A stretch of DNA of 64,000 nucleotides from Termitomyces sp. T153 (Eukaryota; Basidiomycota; Agaricomycetes; Agaricales; Lyophyllaceae), in NCBI GenBank assembly GCA_018296165.2, contig JACKQL020000043.1, forward strand, positions 124,001 through 188,000. The letters are read 5' to 3'. The notes beneath the pieces were generated by a model, which saw only the letters and a list, made by a program, of their open reading frames with translations, was not told the origin of the DNA and did not search any database. Of the stretch, positions 11,648-23,848 are shown piece by piece (positions within the stretch are counted from its first letter, which is position 1; each line of letters begins with the position of its first letter). The position numbers were made by a program, and so were the translations under genes.

Positions 11648-14600
11648 ATGCCTAAGCAACTTGTAGGAGCTAGCATTAACACAGTACAAGACTCTAGCAA
11701 CATTTTCAAAGATATTTTGCTGATGTTTGCTATTGAAGAACCCCAATTTTTGCTAGGATTTAACATTGCAACTGCTAATAGACTTACATTTAATAAGGCC
11801 CCACTTGCATCTGTTGACCCCATTGAAGCTTATATTGATGTGTTGCCCTTTGGAGAAGAGCCCATGGTGCTCACTGTTGCTAAGGATTCACAGTCACTTT
11901 GTTCTGTGATGATGCTGATTGATAACAAAGAAGAAGTAGAATGCATCACCAACAGTGGCTCCCAGATAATTTTGATGTCTGCCAAAATTACTAGCAACCT
12001 TGGACTATCTTACAACCCCAACATTGTTTTGAACATGTAGAGCACTAATAGCACTATAGATCAATCACTAGGACTTGCCTGCAATGTACCTTGTACTATA
12101 GGCAATATAATGCTTTATTTGCAGATTCATATTTTATAGTCCCCCACTTATGATATTCTCCTTGGACACCCATTTGATGTTTTAACTCAAAGTGTGGTCA
12201 ATATGCTTAGCAATGTCAAGACCACCATCACTATCACTGACTCCAACACTAGCATGTGGCACACTATCCCAACTTTTCTACATGGTAAATCCAAGAGAAA
12301 CAATTGCTAAAATGTTTGCTTTGAAACAGAAGCACCCCACTGCTTTCATTGCTGAAAACATTAACAATGATGATAGCAACATAGCAGTCATTATCAGCTA
12401 TGACCATTCCACTGGTCTAGTGACTTGTATAGCTTCTTGTGATTTGGACAAAGACATTGTACTTACCAATTCTAACACTCAGACAAACCCTGCCCTAGCT
12501 TACCTTTACACTACAGCTAGCAACCTATCTGATGTTTCCCTTCCACCTTGTTCTTATCTTGCTTCTACTGATACTTCTAACCCTTTGATTCTTGAACAGA
12601 CTTTACCCATTGATACCAGCAATATAGACACTACCCCTACTTACATCAACATTCCTTTCCCTGATCAGTTTGTTGCTAACAAATCTATTAAGTGAAAAGG
12701 TGTTCAGGTAAAGAAGAAGTACAAACCTGTAGCCATGAAAACCAAACCAGTTGCTGGCCACATTAGCAAAGACTTTCAAATCAAGTGACACATTATTGGC
12801 AACCCACTAGCAACAATGCCACTACTTGACCCCAACCCACCACCATTTGTACTGACACAGCAATGCACTAGCAAACAACAAGCAAAACTTGTTAAAGACC
12901 ACAACATAGGCTTTCTGACTAGTGACAAAATCAACATTCTTGTCAACATGGTCACCAAACACGAAAAAGCTTTTGCTTGGGAGGACTCTGAACAAGAAAG
13001 TTTGCACCCTGACTTCTTTCTGCCAGTATGCATACCAACAATTCCACACATACCCTGGGTTCAGCACAATTACCCAGGCCTGGAAAAGGAAGTATGTGAA
13101 ATCATTTGCAACAAGATCAAGGCTGGCATCTATGAGCCTTCCAACTCTGCTTATTGCTTGTAATGGTTTTATGTTCTCAAGAAGAATGGTAAGCTCAGGA
13201 TTGTACACAGTTTAGAGCTGTTAAACCATGTCACTATTTGCCACTCTGTAGTTCTGCCATTTCCAGACCATGTTGCTGAATCTTTTGCTGGACACATTTG
13301 TGGTGCCACTCTCAACCTCTACATTGGCTATGACAAGCAACTGATTGACTCAGCTTCATGTGACTTAACAATGTTCCAGACTCCTTTTGGTGCTATTCAC
13401 TTAGTGACCTTGCCAGTGGGTTGGACCAACTCTGTGCCAATATTCCATGAGAACATTACTTTTATATTGCAGCCAGAGATCCCCCACAACATACTCAGTT
13501 TTATTGACAATATTGGCACTCAAGGACCCAAGGATTGGAATATCATTAATGGTCAACCCGCTGAGCATCCCACTAACCCAAACATTTGCCTAGCACTATG
13601 GGAGTTCTTTGAACTTCTCAATAGGATTCTCCAATGAATGAAGTATTGCAGTGGCACCTTCTCAGGTCACAAGCTCATTTTATGTGCTCCAACCTTCAAG
13701 ATTCTTGGTTATGTTTGCACACCTAGCAGTTAAATTCCAGATGAGAGTTGCTTAGCCCTACTTGAGTGCTGGAGTCCTTGCAAGTTGCTATCAGAAGTTC
13801 AAGCCTTCCTGGGTACAGTTGGAGTTCTTAGGATTTTCATCAAGAATTTTGCACAACTTAATGAAACTCACTCATGTTGGCATTCCTTTTGAATTTGGCC
13901 CAGACCAGATCAATGCTCAACAAGACCTTGTTAAAGCTTTACAAGACACTAAGCCCTTAGTTCCTATCAACTATGAATCATCTGACTCCATCATCTTAGC
14001 AGTTGACATGTCATATATTGCTGTTGGTTACTACCTTTGCTAGTGCACTAGCAACAACTACAAAGAACATTGCTACAACTACTTTGGGTTGATTATGCTT
14101 AATGACAGAGAGGCTAGATTCAGTCAGCCCAAATTGGGACTCTATGGACTTTATTGAGTGCTTCAAGCCTTGTGAATGTATCTCATTGGCATTAAGAACC
14201 TCATCATTGAAGTAGACACTCATTACATCAAGGGAATGTTACAGAACCCCAACATCCAGCCTTCTGCTAGCATGAACTGCTGGATCATGGCAATATTGAT
14301 GTTCCATTTTGAGCTAGTTTACATCAAAGGAACTCTCAATGGCTCTGATAGTCTTTCACAATGCCCGCTTCAGCCTAGCAACTCCCTTCCCAACAATAGC
14401 AACAACTCTGCCTATAAGGACTGGATTGATCACTTGCATGGCTTCATTCACCAAGTCCAACTGCCATTGCCACTCCTTTGCCAAGTCTCTTCAGCCTCAT
14501 GTCAATTACCACCTCTTGCTAAGTTCCAGCCTCCTCAGCCCTGACAACTTTTGTTAGCAACAATAATGATGCCCCACAACTAGCAAATAGCAATGATATT

Positions 14601-16037
14601 CAGCCTCTCCAAGATGATGGCACCACTACTTACAGTGATGTACCCCACAGTGCTAAAGTGATTGCTAGCAACACTTGCATGCTTCTAGTTGAGAGATGGC
14701 TTAACAATTTTGTCAGACCTGAAGGCCTTAGTGATAACAAATATGCCACCTTCATTTGCTATGCCTCAATGTTCTTTATCACTGGCAGCAAACTTTGGCA
14801 AAGAAGCAGAGATGGCACTCACAAGCTCTTTGTTCCTACTAACAATCAGTTATGAGTCTTGAAAGCCATGCATGATGACTTGGGACATAGAGGATTTTTT
14901 GCTACTCACTCAGCTCTCTTAGAACAGTTTTGGTGGCCTCAAGTTAGTGCTGATATAGTGTGGTATATTTGTACTTGCCACCTCTGCCAGGTCCATCAGA
15001 CAACTAAAGTGCTGATCCTGCTGACTGTTGCTATGCCAGTGCCCTTGTTCAGCAAGATATACATTAATACTATGTTCATGCCACCCTTCAATAAGTTCAA
15101 GTATATTATTCAAGGACATTGTTTGCTAACTCATTACCCCAAGTTCCACATGCTCACTAGGGAGAACACTGAAGCTATCACTAAGTAGTTATATGAAGAT
15201 GTCATTTGTTGATGGGGAGCCCTTAGCAAAATCATTACCAACAATGGACCTCCAATCCTGAAAGCTGTCATATACTTAGCAAAGAAGTACAACTTGCATC
15301 ACATTTGGATCTCAGATTACAACAAGGATGCTAATGGTATAGTTGAGCAACCTCATTTTGATGTTTGTTAAGCCCTCTTCATAGCAGTGGACAGTGATCA
15401 GTCTAGGTGGAGTACTGCTACTTACTCAGTCTTTTGGTCAGAACATATTACAGTTCACAAGCAAATGGGTTGTTCCCCTTACTATGCAATGACTGGTACC
15501 CACCCTCTACTACCTGCCAACATAGTTGAAGCAACATATTTGCAACCCCTGCCAAACTCATTCTTGTCAACAACGGACCTTATAGCCTGCTGAGCAATTG
15601 ACCTTCAATGCCACCAAGAGGATCTCAACTGCCTTCATAAGAACATTCTTAGCACTTGCTGCTTAGCCAACATTCACTTTGAAGCAGAACATGCCACTAT
15701 GATTTGTGACTACAATTTCCAAGTTTGCAATCTCATACTGATGAGGAACATTAGGATTGAAGTGACACATAACAAAAAGATGAAGCCTCAATACTTAGGC
15801 CCATTGGTGGTAATCTCATGTAATCATGGCAGCACTTACATACTTTGTGAACTAAATGGTTCAGTACTGCATTTCCCTGTAGCCACCTTTTGCCTGGTCC
15901 TGTATTTTGCTAGAGAACACATATTCATGCCTGGCAACACTTTTAACATTGACACCTCACACCTTCATGAACTAGAACAAACCAATCTTGTAGCTGATGA
16001 TGATGGTGGCAATGACACCAGCAAAGAAGAGAACTAA
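11648..16037 (+). pseudogene. G2 pol: aspartic protease, RT, RNase H, integrase, broken
   Basis: Domains in order: protease around 11930-12170 (VECITNSGSQI, where the family has DSG; AAC fits GAC after CpG loss); RT around 13050-13640 (VLKKNGKLRIVHSLE, FQTPFGAIHLVTLPVGWTNS, and SFIDNIG where the second catalytic Asp of IDD is Asn); RNase H around 13870-14360 (ILAVDMSYIAVGYYLC, IEVDTHYIKGMLQNPNIQ); integrase zinc finger at 14859-15010 (HDDLGHRGFF..CTCHLCQ); integrase core 15210-15600; tail to 16037. More than a dozen stops or shifts are needed. The family is a basidiomycete gypsy type in which the RT block is followed by a long integrase tail. Confidence 0.85.
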
Positions 16038-16518
16038 AAATACTAAGCTCTAGCAATCTTTCTTGACTTTGCATCTTGTCTTACTATACCCTTTGTTAGT
16101 ATTCAGAAAAACCATCAAAAATACCTTTCAAAAAAATATTAAGTCTTTTTGTTTTTGCTACTCTTTTCTCATGTTACTAATGTTTAAAAGCCTTTCATAG
16201 ACATTCTACTTTACTACTCTTGCTTTTGATGATGCACTCTGCTATTTGTCACTAGCACTTGGCATGCTTCTAGAGGTTATTCACCATGGTGATTTACTGA
16301 GCATTTTCCTCCATGGTCACTAGTGGCAACCAATAGGCACTAGTGCATATTGACTTGCTTGTCATGTTTTTTTTTGTTTTTGGTTCTTGATTTCTCTTAT
16401 TGTTTTGGAAAGATTCAAAGTACTTTACATTTTGGGCCCCTTAAGGGGGCCAGTCTGCAATATACAAAACTATGAAGCCCCTTAAGGGGGCTAGTATATT
16501 GTCCTTGATATTACTAAT
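16038..16518 (+). other. G2 spacer between pol and the antisense gene
   Basis: AT-rich, no gene seen. It has a short direct repeat: GCCCCTTAAGGGGGC at about 16435-16450 and again at about 16476-16491, each a CCCCTTAAGGGG palindrome. These could be stem-loops acting as terminators for the two converging transcripts; that is inference. Confidence 0.4.
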
Positions 16519-18523
16519 AATAAAAATTTATATACAGGAGGAGCAGTTGCTAAGCATCAAGGTTGGCATTGTTGTCAGACACCTCCTTCATCTCCCCCTC
16601 CTCCCAGTCCACCTTGCTGATGTTGTTCTCTTGCTGCCAGGCCAAGAAGGCCTGACAGTTGCTCCTGTAACCTGCCACCACCACTAATAACCACTTGGCA
16701 ACAGAGTACCTTGCTCTGGCCATCAATAACTCCTCCTGTGCCACCTCCAACTCCCTTTGAAACCTTCTCTCTACTCCAGCAGCCCTCTCATTAAAGTCCA
16801 TTAGCAATGTTGGCAATGTTAACCATGTCAGCCAAGCCAGGTCTTTGCCCAGCCACTCCAGTTTGTCATCACCAAGCTGTTGCAGTAGAGTGCTGCTCCA
16901 GGTCCCCTAGCAAAACTGTTAGCAAAGGAAGCTTAGCAAATAATATCACTTACCCATCAGCAGACTCTTTCTGCATCCTGGACCTTGTCCTCATCTACCT
17001 CTATTGCCTCTGCCTCCACTTCTCCCTTACTCTCAACTTCCCCTCCACTAACCTCTGGCTCTACCTCAGCAATCATCACCAAGGGAGTCATCTCCCTCAT
17101 CTCCACATCCTTGGTCTCCTTCTCCCCATTGTTGCTAGTGACTGTCTTCTGTTGCTTGGTCATAGCAACTGGCATCAAGCTTGATAGGTGTTTCTGTGCT
17201 AAAGGCACATTGCCATTGCTGTTGCTATCATTGTCTCCACTCTCCACCACCTCCTTGCTCTTCTCTTAGCACTTGCCCTTAGCAACCCTGCTGCCTCCAA
17301 CCTTTGACCCATCCTGCAATGTTGGCAGGGGCAGGCTGGAATGCCTGACCTGAATGGGCTCACCCTGCTTTGCCAATTCCCTCTGCTGCTCCACAAACTG
17401 CTTTTGCCACTATCCTCTTGGCAAACTTTCTGCCAGTACTCTTTAAGAACTTTCCACTATGCAAGCAGCTCTTCCTTGTGCTATTGCAATGGTAGCAAGG
17501 CTTAGCCCCCATCGGGTACCAGCAGCCTTCTGAGTTGTTCTCTACCCAGCAGTTGTTGCACTAAGAGTTGTTAGCAAAAAGTGTAGCAAAAGGTGCCAGA
17601 AGACTTACTACTCCCTGTTGTTGCTTGAATGCTTGTCACTTCTCTAGCAACACAGTCAACTTCCCCTTTGCCTTCTCCAACACCACTCCAGCCCCCATCC
17701 TCATGTCCACTACAGTTGTGGCTTTTCACCAGCAAAGCAGACTCTTCAGGCACTGGTCTGTAAAATTGTCTTCAATTAGTTCCTTCAACAATGTTAGCAA
17801 TCATCACTAAGAGTTAGTGACAGAATGATAACTTACCTTGAACTCTTCTTTCTCCTTCTCCCTAGCCTTGCCCTTCCCCTTCCCTTTGCTTTTTGGGGTT
17901 GTTGCTACTCTTGGCAACATTGCCAACTCCTTAGCAACACTGCCAACTGCCCTCTTGGGAGTCAAGGGCCCAGCCTCCCCAATGTCCCCTCAATTCATAC
18001 TAACTTCACCCCCACAGCCCTCACTCTGCTCCATCCCCATTGCCACTGCTAATGCACATTGCAGGTGCTAGAAAAAGAACTGGTCATTTGGTGACAAGTC
18101 TTCAAAAAGCTGAAATTACCTTAGCAGAGTCACTAGCACTTACCATCATTCCAGTCATCAGATCTTCCATCAAAAACTTCAAAGACAGTGAAAGGGGACC
18201 CTAGCAAACAATTGTTCATCTTGTTGCTAAGAGGAAGTTAAAAGAAGAACTTATGAAGTGCTTGTCAAATGGGCAGAGCCATTCCTCCTCCTTGTACTGC
18301 TGATACAACTGCCAATAATCTTTGTTGACAGTCACCAACTCAGCCCACTCCATTCCAGTACCTGCCATCTTGAACCAATGAAGCCACAATTGGATAATGG
18401 TGGTAACTGCTGCACAAGAGTTTGTCACTAGCAAAGCACAAGCAACTGACAGAATGCAGTTGGCCCAATCAAGAAAGGCCTGGGCCATGGCATGCTTTTT
18501 GAGTTGGAAGGTGAGCTTGGAAG
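16519..18523 (-). pseudogene. G2 antisense accessory gene (basic/acidic protein with CxxC motifs), decayed
   Basis: Between pol and the 3' LTR the minus strand holds coding-like blocks with apparent introns. The start MSSKLTFQLKKHAMAQAFLD is at 18523, followed by WAELVTVNKDYWQLYQQYKE and WLCPFDKHFIS. After GTAAGT-type donors comes a Lys-rich stretch (SKGKGKGKAREKEKEE). Near 17560-17430 lies a Cys cluster (CNNCWVENNSEGCWYPMGAK, then CYHCNSTRKSC). An acidic region follows at 17250-16957 (EVEPEVSGGEVESKGEVEAE), and a helical end at 16816-16550 (RFQRELEVAQEELLMARARY). Its function is unknown; the CxxC cluster suggests metal or nucleic-acid binding. Stops are now present. It lies wholly inside the LTRs, so it moved with G2. 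Confidence 0.6.
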
Positions 18524-18701
18524 ACATAGCAATAAGATTACAATGTAAAGGAGATAAGAAGGAAAGTAGGAAGTGTTGATGAAGTTCAAGCAAAACCACT
18601 AGCAGCTTTTATTCTCACCAATTTAGGTGTACAGACCAAGTGATTGATCATGAGACTTTTAAGTTGACTGAGGACAGTCAAGAGCTCAGCATAGAGGAGG
18701 A

Positions 18702-19641
18702 TGATAAGACCCACTTGTTACTGAGCACCATTTGTGGCCTTTCAGACTGAATGGCAGATGACTATTTCAATATGGCACAAGCCATAACACTCAGCACATG
18801 AGGCTTAGCTCCAAAGTCTGGAACAACATAGCCTTTGCATGGGATTTTAGTGACCACAAGACTTATTGATCACAGGCAGATATCATATGGAGTCTGGACC
18901 TTAGGTCTAGAATAACAAGGCCAAGACCTTTCTGAGCAAAGATCACTAGCAGCTTTCTTAGCAACAACACAGCTGTTTCCCCATATATAGATATATTAAC
19001 AGTTGTGTGATTTCTTACTTAACATTTTTCTTGTCAAGCTTACAAACATACTTGAACAGCATCTACACTTCAGATATTGACATTGGACTTGCTCTTTTTG
19101 AGATTTACTGTTTTTACATGTTGCATTGACTTCACTTATTTTTTTCACTTGGTTACAGATTGACACCATGTATGTATTATAAAAACTTTGGCAGACACCA
19201 TTGCTAGTGGCAGCTATTTGTTTCTTTTCCCATACTGTACCTTTGAACAGTATAAATACTGCCTGTACATAGACACCCCAGGGAATCATATCACCCTATT
19301 GAATTGTACTCTCTCTATCTCTAAGCTTACCAGCTTGAGATTTCACTTTGTCTCTATTGCTCACTTTCTTGCTCTGCTTTAGCAATGTTTTCACTGTCAC
19401 TTGTTTCCCTTTCTCCCATTTGTGACCCTTTGTTACCATCTAGTGACTCAGGCTAGTGATAGTGACTCTTTCTCTTTTGCACCTTACATCCATGTTTGCT
19501 CTCACTTTCTGGGACAGTTACTGACTTTCCCTCTACTATTAACTTCCTACTGCCAAATACCCTATCTAGTGACTAGTGTTAGGTCCTCCTTTTAGATTTC
19601 CTAGTTTCCTGCACAGCACTAGGCAGCATAGGAGCACATTA
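18702..19641 (+). repeat. G2 3' LTR
   Basis: 940 bp, starting TGATAAGACCCACTTG and ending GGAGCACATTA, then CCAG. It matches the 5' LTR but has a ~215-bp deletion near 19370. At several positions it has TG where the 5' LTR has CA. Confidence 0.87.
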
Positions 19642-19645
19642 CCAG

Positions 19646-21250
19646 CTAGGCTTGTGGTGCAGTGAGAAGTCAAAATTGCCTAGGTAGAGGAACCATTGGG
19701 CCTGTTAGCAGTTGAGCTTCTTAGCTGTTTAGAAGTATTTGAGGTTCTTGTGATTCATCCAAACCTTGGACTTATGCTGCACACCCTCCAGGAAGTGCTG
19801 CCACTCCTCAAACAACTAGATGATGGCTAGCATCTCCTTGTCATGGATCTCATAGTTCTGCTCTACTGCATTCAGGCTCTTGGAGTAGAAGGCCACTAGA
19901 TGCCACTTCCCATCTCTAGGGACTGCTATGAAAGAACAGCCCCAATGGCAAAGTCAGAGCTGTTAGCTTTTACCTGGAAAGTGGAGTCATCATTTGGAAA
20001 GGGGAGGATGAGTTCTGAGGTCATGACATGCTTGAGGGCATCAAAGGCCATCTGCTCCAGGGGCCTCCAACTCCATGTGATGTCATTTTCAGTGAGGTCA
20101 AATAGTGGGTGGGCATGATGTAAGAAGTCCTGAATGAATCTTCAGTAAAAGTTTGCAAAACCTAGGAATGCCTGTACCTCCTTCTTGTTCTTGGGCTCTA
20201 GCCACTCTGCCACTCCAGCTACGTTCATCAAATCCATCTCTACAGCTCCATGTGAGATTATTAGGCCCAGATACTCAACTCAGATCTGCTGAAACTTGCA
20301 CTTCTCTGGTTTGAGGTAGAGCTGGTGCTGGCAGAGACATTCCAAGATGAGGCAGGTGATGTGGCAGTGCTCTTCTAGTGTTTTGGTGTAAATGAGAATG
20401 TCATGAAGATACACATACACTACACCTTCCACAATGAGGTCTCAGAAGATGTTGTTCATCATCATCTAGAAAGTGACCAGGCTGTTGGTGAGTCCAAAGA
20501 ATATAACAAGAGGTTCAAATAGTTCCCAGTTGGTCTGGAAGGCAGCCTTCCATTTGTCTCCCTCCTGGACACACATGTTGTTGTAGCCCCAGCAGATGTC
20601 CAGTTTAGTGAAGTATTGTGCACCCTGGAGATTGTTGATGAGCTTGGGGATGAGGGGGAGGAGGTAGCAGTTCTTCACAGTCATGGCATTGAGAACTTGG
20701 TAATTCTGAACCAGTCAGAGCAAGCCATCTTTCTTCTTGATGAAGAAGACTGGAAAAGCCATTAGAGATTTGAAAGGGCATATGCAACTAGAGTCCAGAT
20801 TCTCTTGCAGGAAGGCATCAAGTTTGTCCTGCTCTCTAGGCACTAATGAGTAGACATTACAGCTGATAGGCATGGAGTTGGGCAATAACTCAATGGGATG
20901 GTTCCACTGCTTGCACTCTGGCAGTGAGTCAAATAAGGCTTTGGAGAACACATTGTCAAATGCATGGAGGTAAGGGAGTACAACATTCTAGAATCCCCAG
21001 GGTGTAGAGTTAGCAGCAAACACCTGGGCCAGCTGCTTGAATGTAGTTTGGCTAGCACAGATCTCTACAATGGAGAACAGCAGATATAACATGGTGGCAT
21101 AGATCTGGTCCCCCAGCTCTACTACTTCCTCCAGGAGCTCCAGTTCATATATACTGCCAAACTCCTCTCTGCCTTCCTCCTCCAAGGCTCTGCCACTGCT
21201 CTGGTCATCCTTGTAGAGGGCCTTTCTATGGGGGAATGCCAGGGGCAGAA
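19646..21250 (-). pseudogene. G1 pol 5' part: reverse transcriptase and RNase H, broken
   Basis: Minus-strand fragments give a standard chromovirus RT. 20951-20715 reads PIELLPNSMPISCNVYSLVP and PFKSLMAFPVFFIKKKDG; 20684-20466 reads AQYFTKLDICWGYNNMCVQE and FEPLVIFFGLTNS; near 20420 is YLHDILIYTKTLEEH in place of YLDDILIYS. RNase H follows toward 19800 (WSWRPLEQMAFDALKHVMTS), and its end continues across G2 at 7362. Stop codons interrupt each block. Confidence 0.82.
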
Positions 21251-23330
21251 AATCCAGGAGGTTCAAGTCAGCAAAGGAGAAAGGCTTAGTGTGACACATG
21301 CAGATGGCCACATGCTCTCAAACTCAAGCTTGGCATTCTTTCTTGGCCTTGGTGGCACAGGCAAAGCACTTCCAAGGGCACCTGCTCATTGTTACCTTGC
21401 CCTTGGTTCAGTCTACTTCAGGGCTGTGCTCACAGAGCCATATAAAGCTGAGGATCATGTCCTGTCTGCCCAAGCTGGTGATGGCAAAGACTGCATGCTC
21501 CACATGGTTTTGATAGTAGAGGACAAGGTCAACTATGGAGCTGATGGTGCCTGCTTCATGAGGTGTTCTATCAATGTTGAAAACTGGAATGGGCTTGGAG
21601 AGTGGCTGCATGGTTAGGCCATGACACTTGACAAACTCCAAGTCTAAGAACAGTCATGTCATTCCACTATCTAGTAGAATAGTGACTCCATGGGTTTGCT
21701 GGGTGTCTGTGGTCTCTATTTCCACATCAAGGCACAGGGAGTTGGTGGATGGGCTTGAAGCCATTATGTACTGCTGGAGCATTTGGTGTGCCCAGGCAGG
21801 GCAGCACTGGCAGACCCTAGCTGGCATTGGGTGACTTAGCTGAGGCTCTAGAGTTGGTATTTGTATGTCTGGAGAGGAACATTGAGGTTCTTCTGTCTTA
21901 GAATGAGAGGCATTGGAAAAGGCAATTTCATTTTCTAATGACAGATATGAGAACCTGTTAGTACCCAGCAATGGAGGCATACACCTCATTCATTTCTCAA
22001 CTAAAAATCCTCCTCCAACTCTAGGGGTGACATGCAAGCACTGATCTCCTCCAGGGTCAGCTCTAGCATTGGCTTGTCTAGCAACAGAGCTCTGGCAGCA
22101 TCCTTCACAGCCAGCAGTTCCAGGAGGAATTCCTCCTGCTCCACCATGGAGAGGTAACACACTTCTAGACTCAAGAAGCAGTATTGTGCAAAATGCCTAG
22201 GCTTTTTGCATCTCTAACACATTAATGGCACAGTGCAGAGCTGTTAGGCTGCATCCACATCCATGGGGATGCCTGGCAGCAAGGAGCACAGTGTGGGGAT
22301 GGTTGGAGTGGGGGCAGGTGCTGGGTGAGCAAGCATAGAGTATTGGAGGCTGGTGACTGGTGTGAGGTGCAGCATGAGGTGCATGTGGCAGAGCTCCTGT
22401 TGAATCTCCATGAGTTGCCACTAGTCCTGGGCTACCTTGTACCACAAAGCAATTCTTTTATCATCTGAGTGGCCCTCCACAAGATTGTTGATGCATTTCC
22501 CCAGTGCAGGGTGCAGGCCATCCTGGAACTTGAGGCATAACTGAAGGCTGTTGGGGTAGGCAGCTTGCTCAACCAGTGCCTAAAAGGAGTCAATGTACTC
22601 ATCTAGTGTCTGCTTCCCTTGCCCATATTGCTTCCTGTCACATGGTGTCAAGGTGGCAGTCTTGGTGGGGTCTAGCAGGAAAAACTCTGCACAGAAATTC
22701 TTCTCAAAGGTGGCCCAGTCCAGGAAACTTCCAACACCTCCAGTGCAACAGAAGACTTGCAATATGTAGATGGAGGTATGTTGAGTCTTTATATATGACA
22801 GTACCCAGGCTATTTTCAACATGTTGGAGTCAAAGTTGTTCCTGCTGAGGTGGATGTAGGTGAGGCAGGACTGGAGAAAGTGTTTCCCACTGGAGCAAGC
22901 ACCATCATACATGTCTGGAAGCATGGGGTGTAGAATCCATAGTTGTAGAGTCACTGGAGCTGTGGAGACAAATACAGAAGTAGTTAGGGTAGGTTTCATG
23001 ATTGAGGGAGGTGCAGAGATAAGGGTTAGGTGCTTGAGCAGTGCCTGGAGTGATTGGAAGATAAGATCTGTGGTTTAATGGAGGGTGGAGAGTTTGGTTG
23101 TATAGTGGGTAAGAGATGATTGCATGAATTGTGCCTGGTTTTCTAGGTGTAGCAGGCAGGTCCAGGCTTTGTCCTGTGGGGCCAGAGCCTCTGCAGGAGT
23201 GTCTGAATTGGCAGGCTGAGACATAGAACTCTGTGGTGCTTAGTCCTGGTAAAGAAATGACAGATAGAGGCTCAGAGGTTCACTGCAGCCATGAGGGGCT
23301 TCTAGACCAGTTTTAGAAGACATGTTCTGC
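21251..23330 (-). pseudogene. G1 gag and protease region, broken
   Basis: From the 5' LTR on the minus strand: an ATG at about 23322 (MSSKTGLEAPHG); gag core at 22999-22580 (FLDWATFEKNFCAEFFLLDP, YGQGKQTLDEYIDSF), the retrotransposon gag domain; and a zinc knuckle near 22235-22180 (MCxRCKKPRHFAQYC, where the usual form has GH). The aspartic protease is at about 21690-21410 (VTILLDSGMT, DSG kept). A second Cys-rich motif (PWKCFACATKAKKE) lies at about 21370. Stops split the frame in several places. Confidence 0.78.
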
Positions 23331-23698
23331 TGTAAGGGCAACCTCTGGGGCAGTGGATCTGAGTCACACAACTAGCAGAAGGGAATCCAAAGTATATTAG
23401 CAAGTAGATGAAGATACAAGTAGTAACTAATGACCTAGTAGAGGGGAATCCAAAGAGAACAAGTCTAAGGATCCCTGCTGCTCAGTGCAGTGCATCAGTA
23501 GGCAGCAGAGGCATGGGAGCAACTGTACAGAAGGCTGGAGCTAGCCCTAACCCTAGAAAGATGATTGGTGAGGTAATATGGAAAGTTCCATAGGTCTCTA
23601 AAGATCTCTGGAGTTTTGGAATGAGCCCCAGAGATGTCAAACAAGCTGCAGAGATGCTGGAACAAGTTGTGGAGGTTGGAAATGGAAGTCTCCTGACA
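23331..23698 (-). repeat. G1 5' LTR
   Basis: 368 bp, TGTAAGGGCAACC..CTCCTGACA on plus, followed by the target copy GTAGT at 23699-23703. It is clearly diverged from 5288-5655, so the insertion is old. Confidence 0.88.
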
Positions 23699-23848
23699 GT
23701 AGTGATGTCATCTCACACTGCACTTGCAGCACCTAACTCATTAGATCAACTACATCACACATCTCTTTGTCCTGCCTGCTATCCCTACTCCATTTTATTG
23801 CATTCTACTTACATTCTTTACTCCTATCTTCCAATTCCTTTGTAGTTA

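Larger units (their letters stand above)
7368..19641 (+). mobile_element. G2: Ty3/gypsy element nested in G1, with an antisense accessory gene
   Basis: LTRs at 7368-9659 (split by a solo LTR) and 18702-19641 share TGATAAGACCC at the start and GGAGCACAT(C/T)A at the end. CCAG lies before the first (7364-7367) and after the second (19642-19645), a 4-bp target duplication. Next to the 5' LTR is TTTTGGAGCCCACTGTGAGG, a primer-binding-like site; AGAGGAGGA precedes the 3' LTR. Order inside: gag, PR, RT, RH, IN on plus, then a spliced-looking gene on minus. All genes carry stops and CpG is almost absent. Confidence 0.88.
5288..23698 (-). mobile_element. G1: Ty3/gypsy chromovirus, full length but decayed, interrupted by G2
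   Basis: Two 368-bp LTRs (5288-5655 and 23331-23698) with ends TGTAAGGG..CCTGACA flank a minus-strand gag-PR-RT-RH-IN-chromodomain body. GTAGT occurs immediately outside both ends (5283-5287 and 23699-23703). A purine tract precedes the 3' LTR (plus strand about 5656-5667, CCCCCC run). The element is broken by many stops, is nearly free of CpG, and is split by G2 within the RNase H-integrase linker. Removing G2 with one CCAG copy rejoins the reading frame there (KPSWSIGKLNALSWR), which confirms the borders. Confidence 0.9.
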
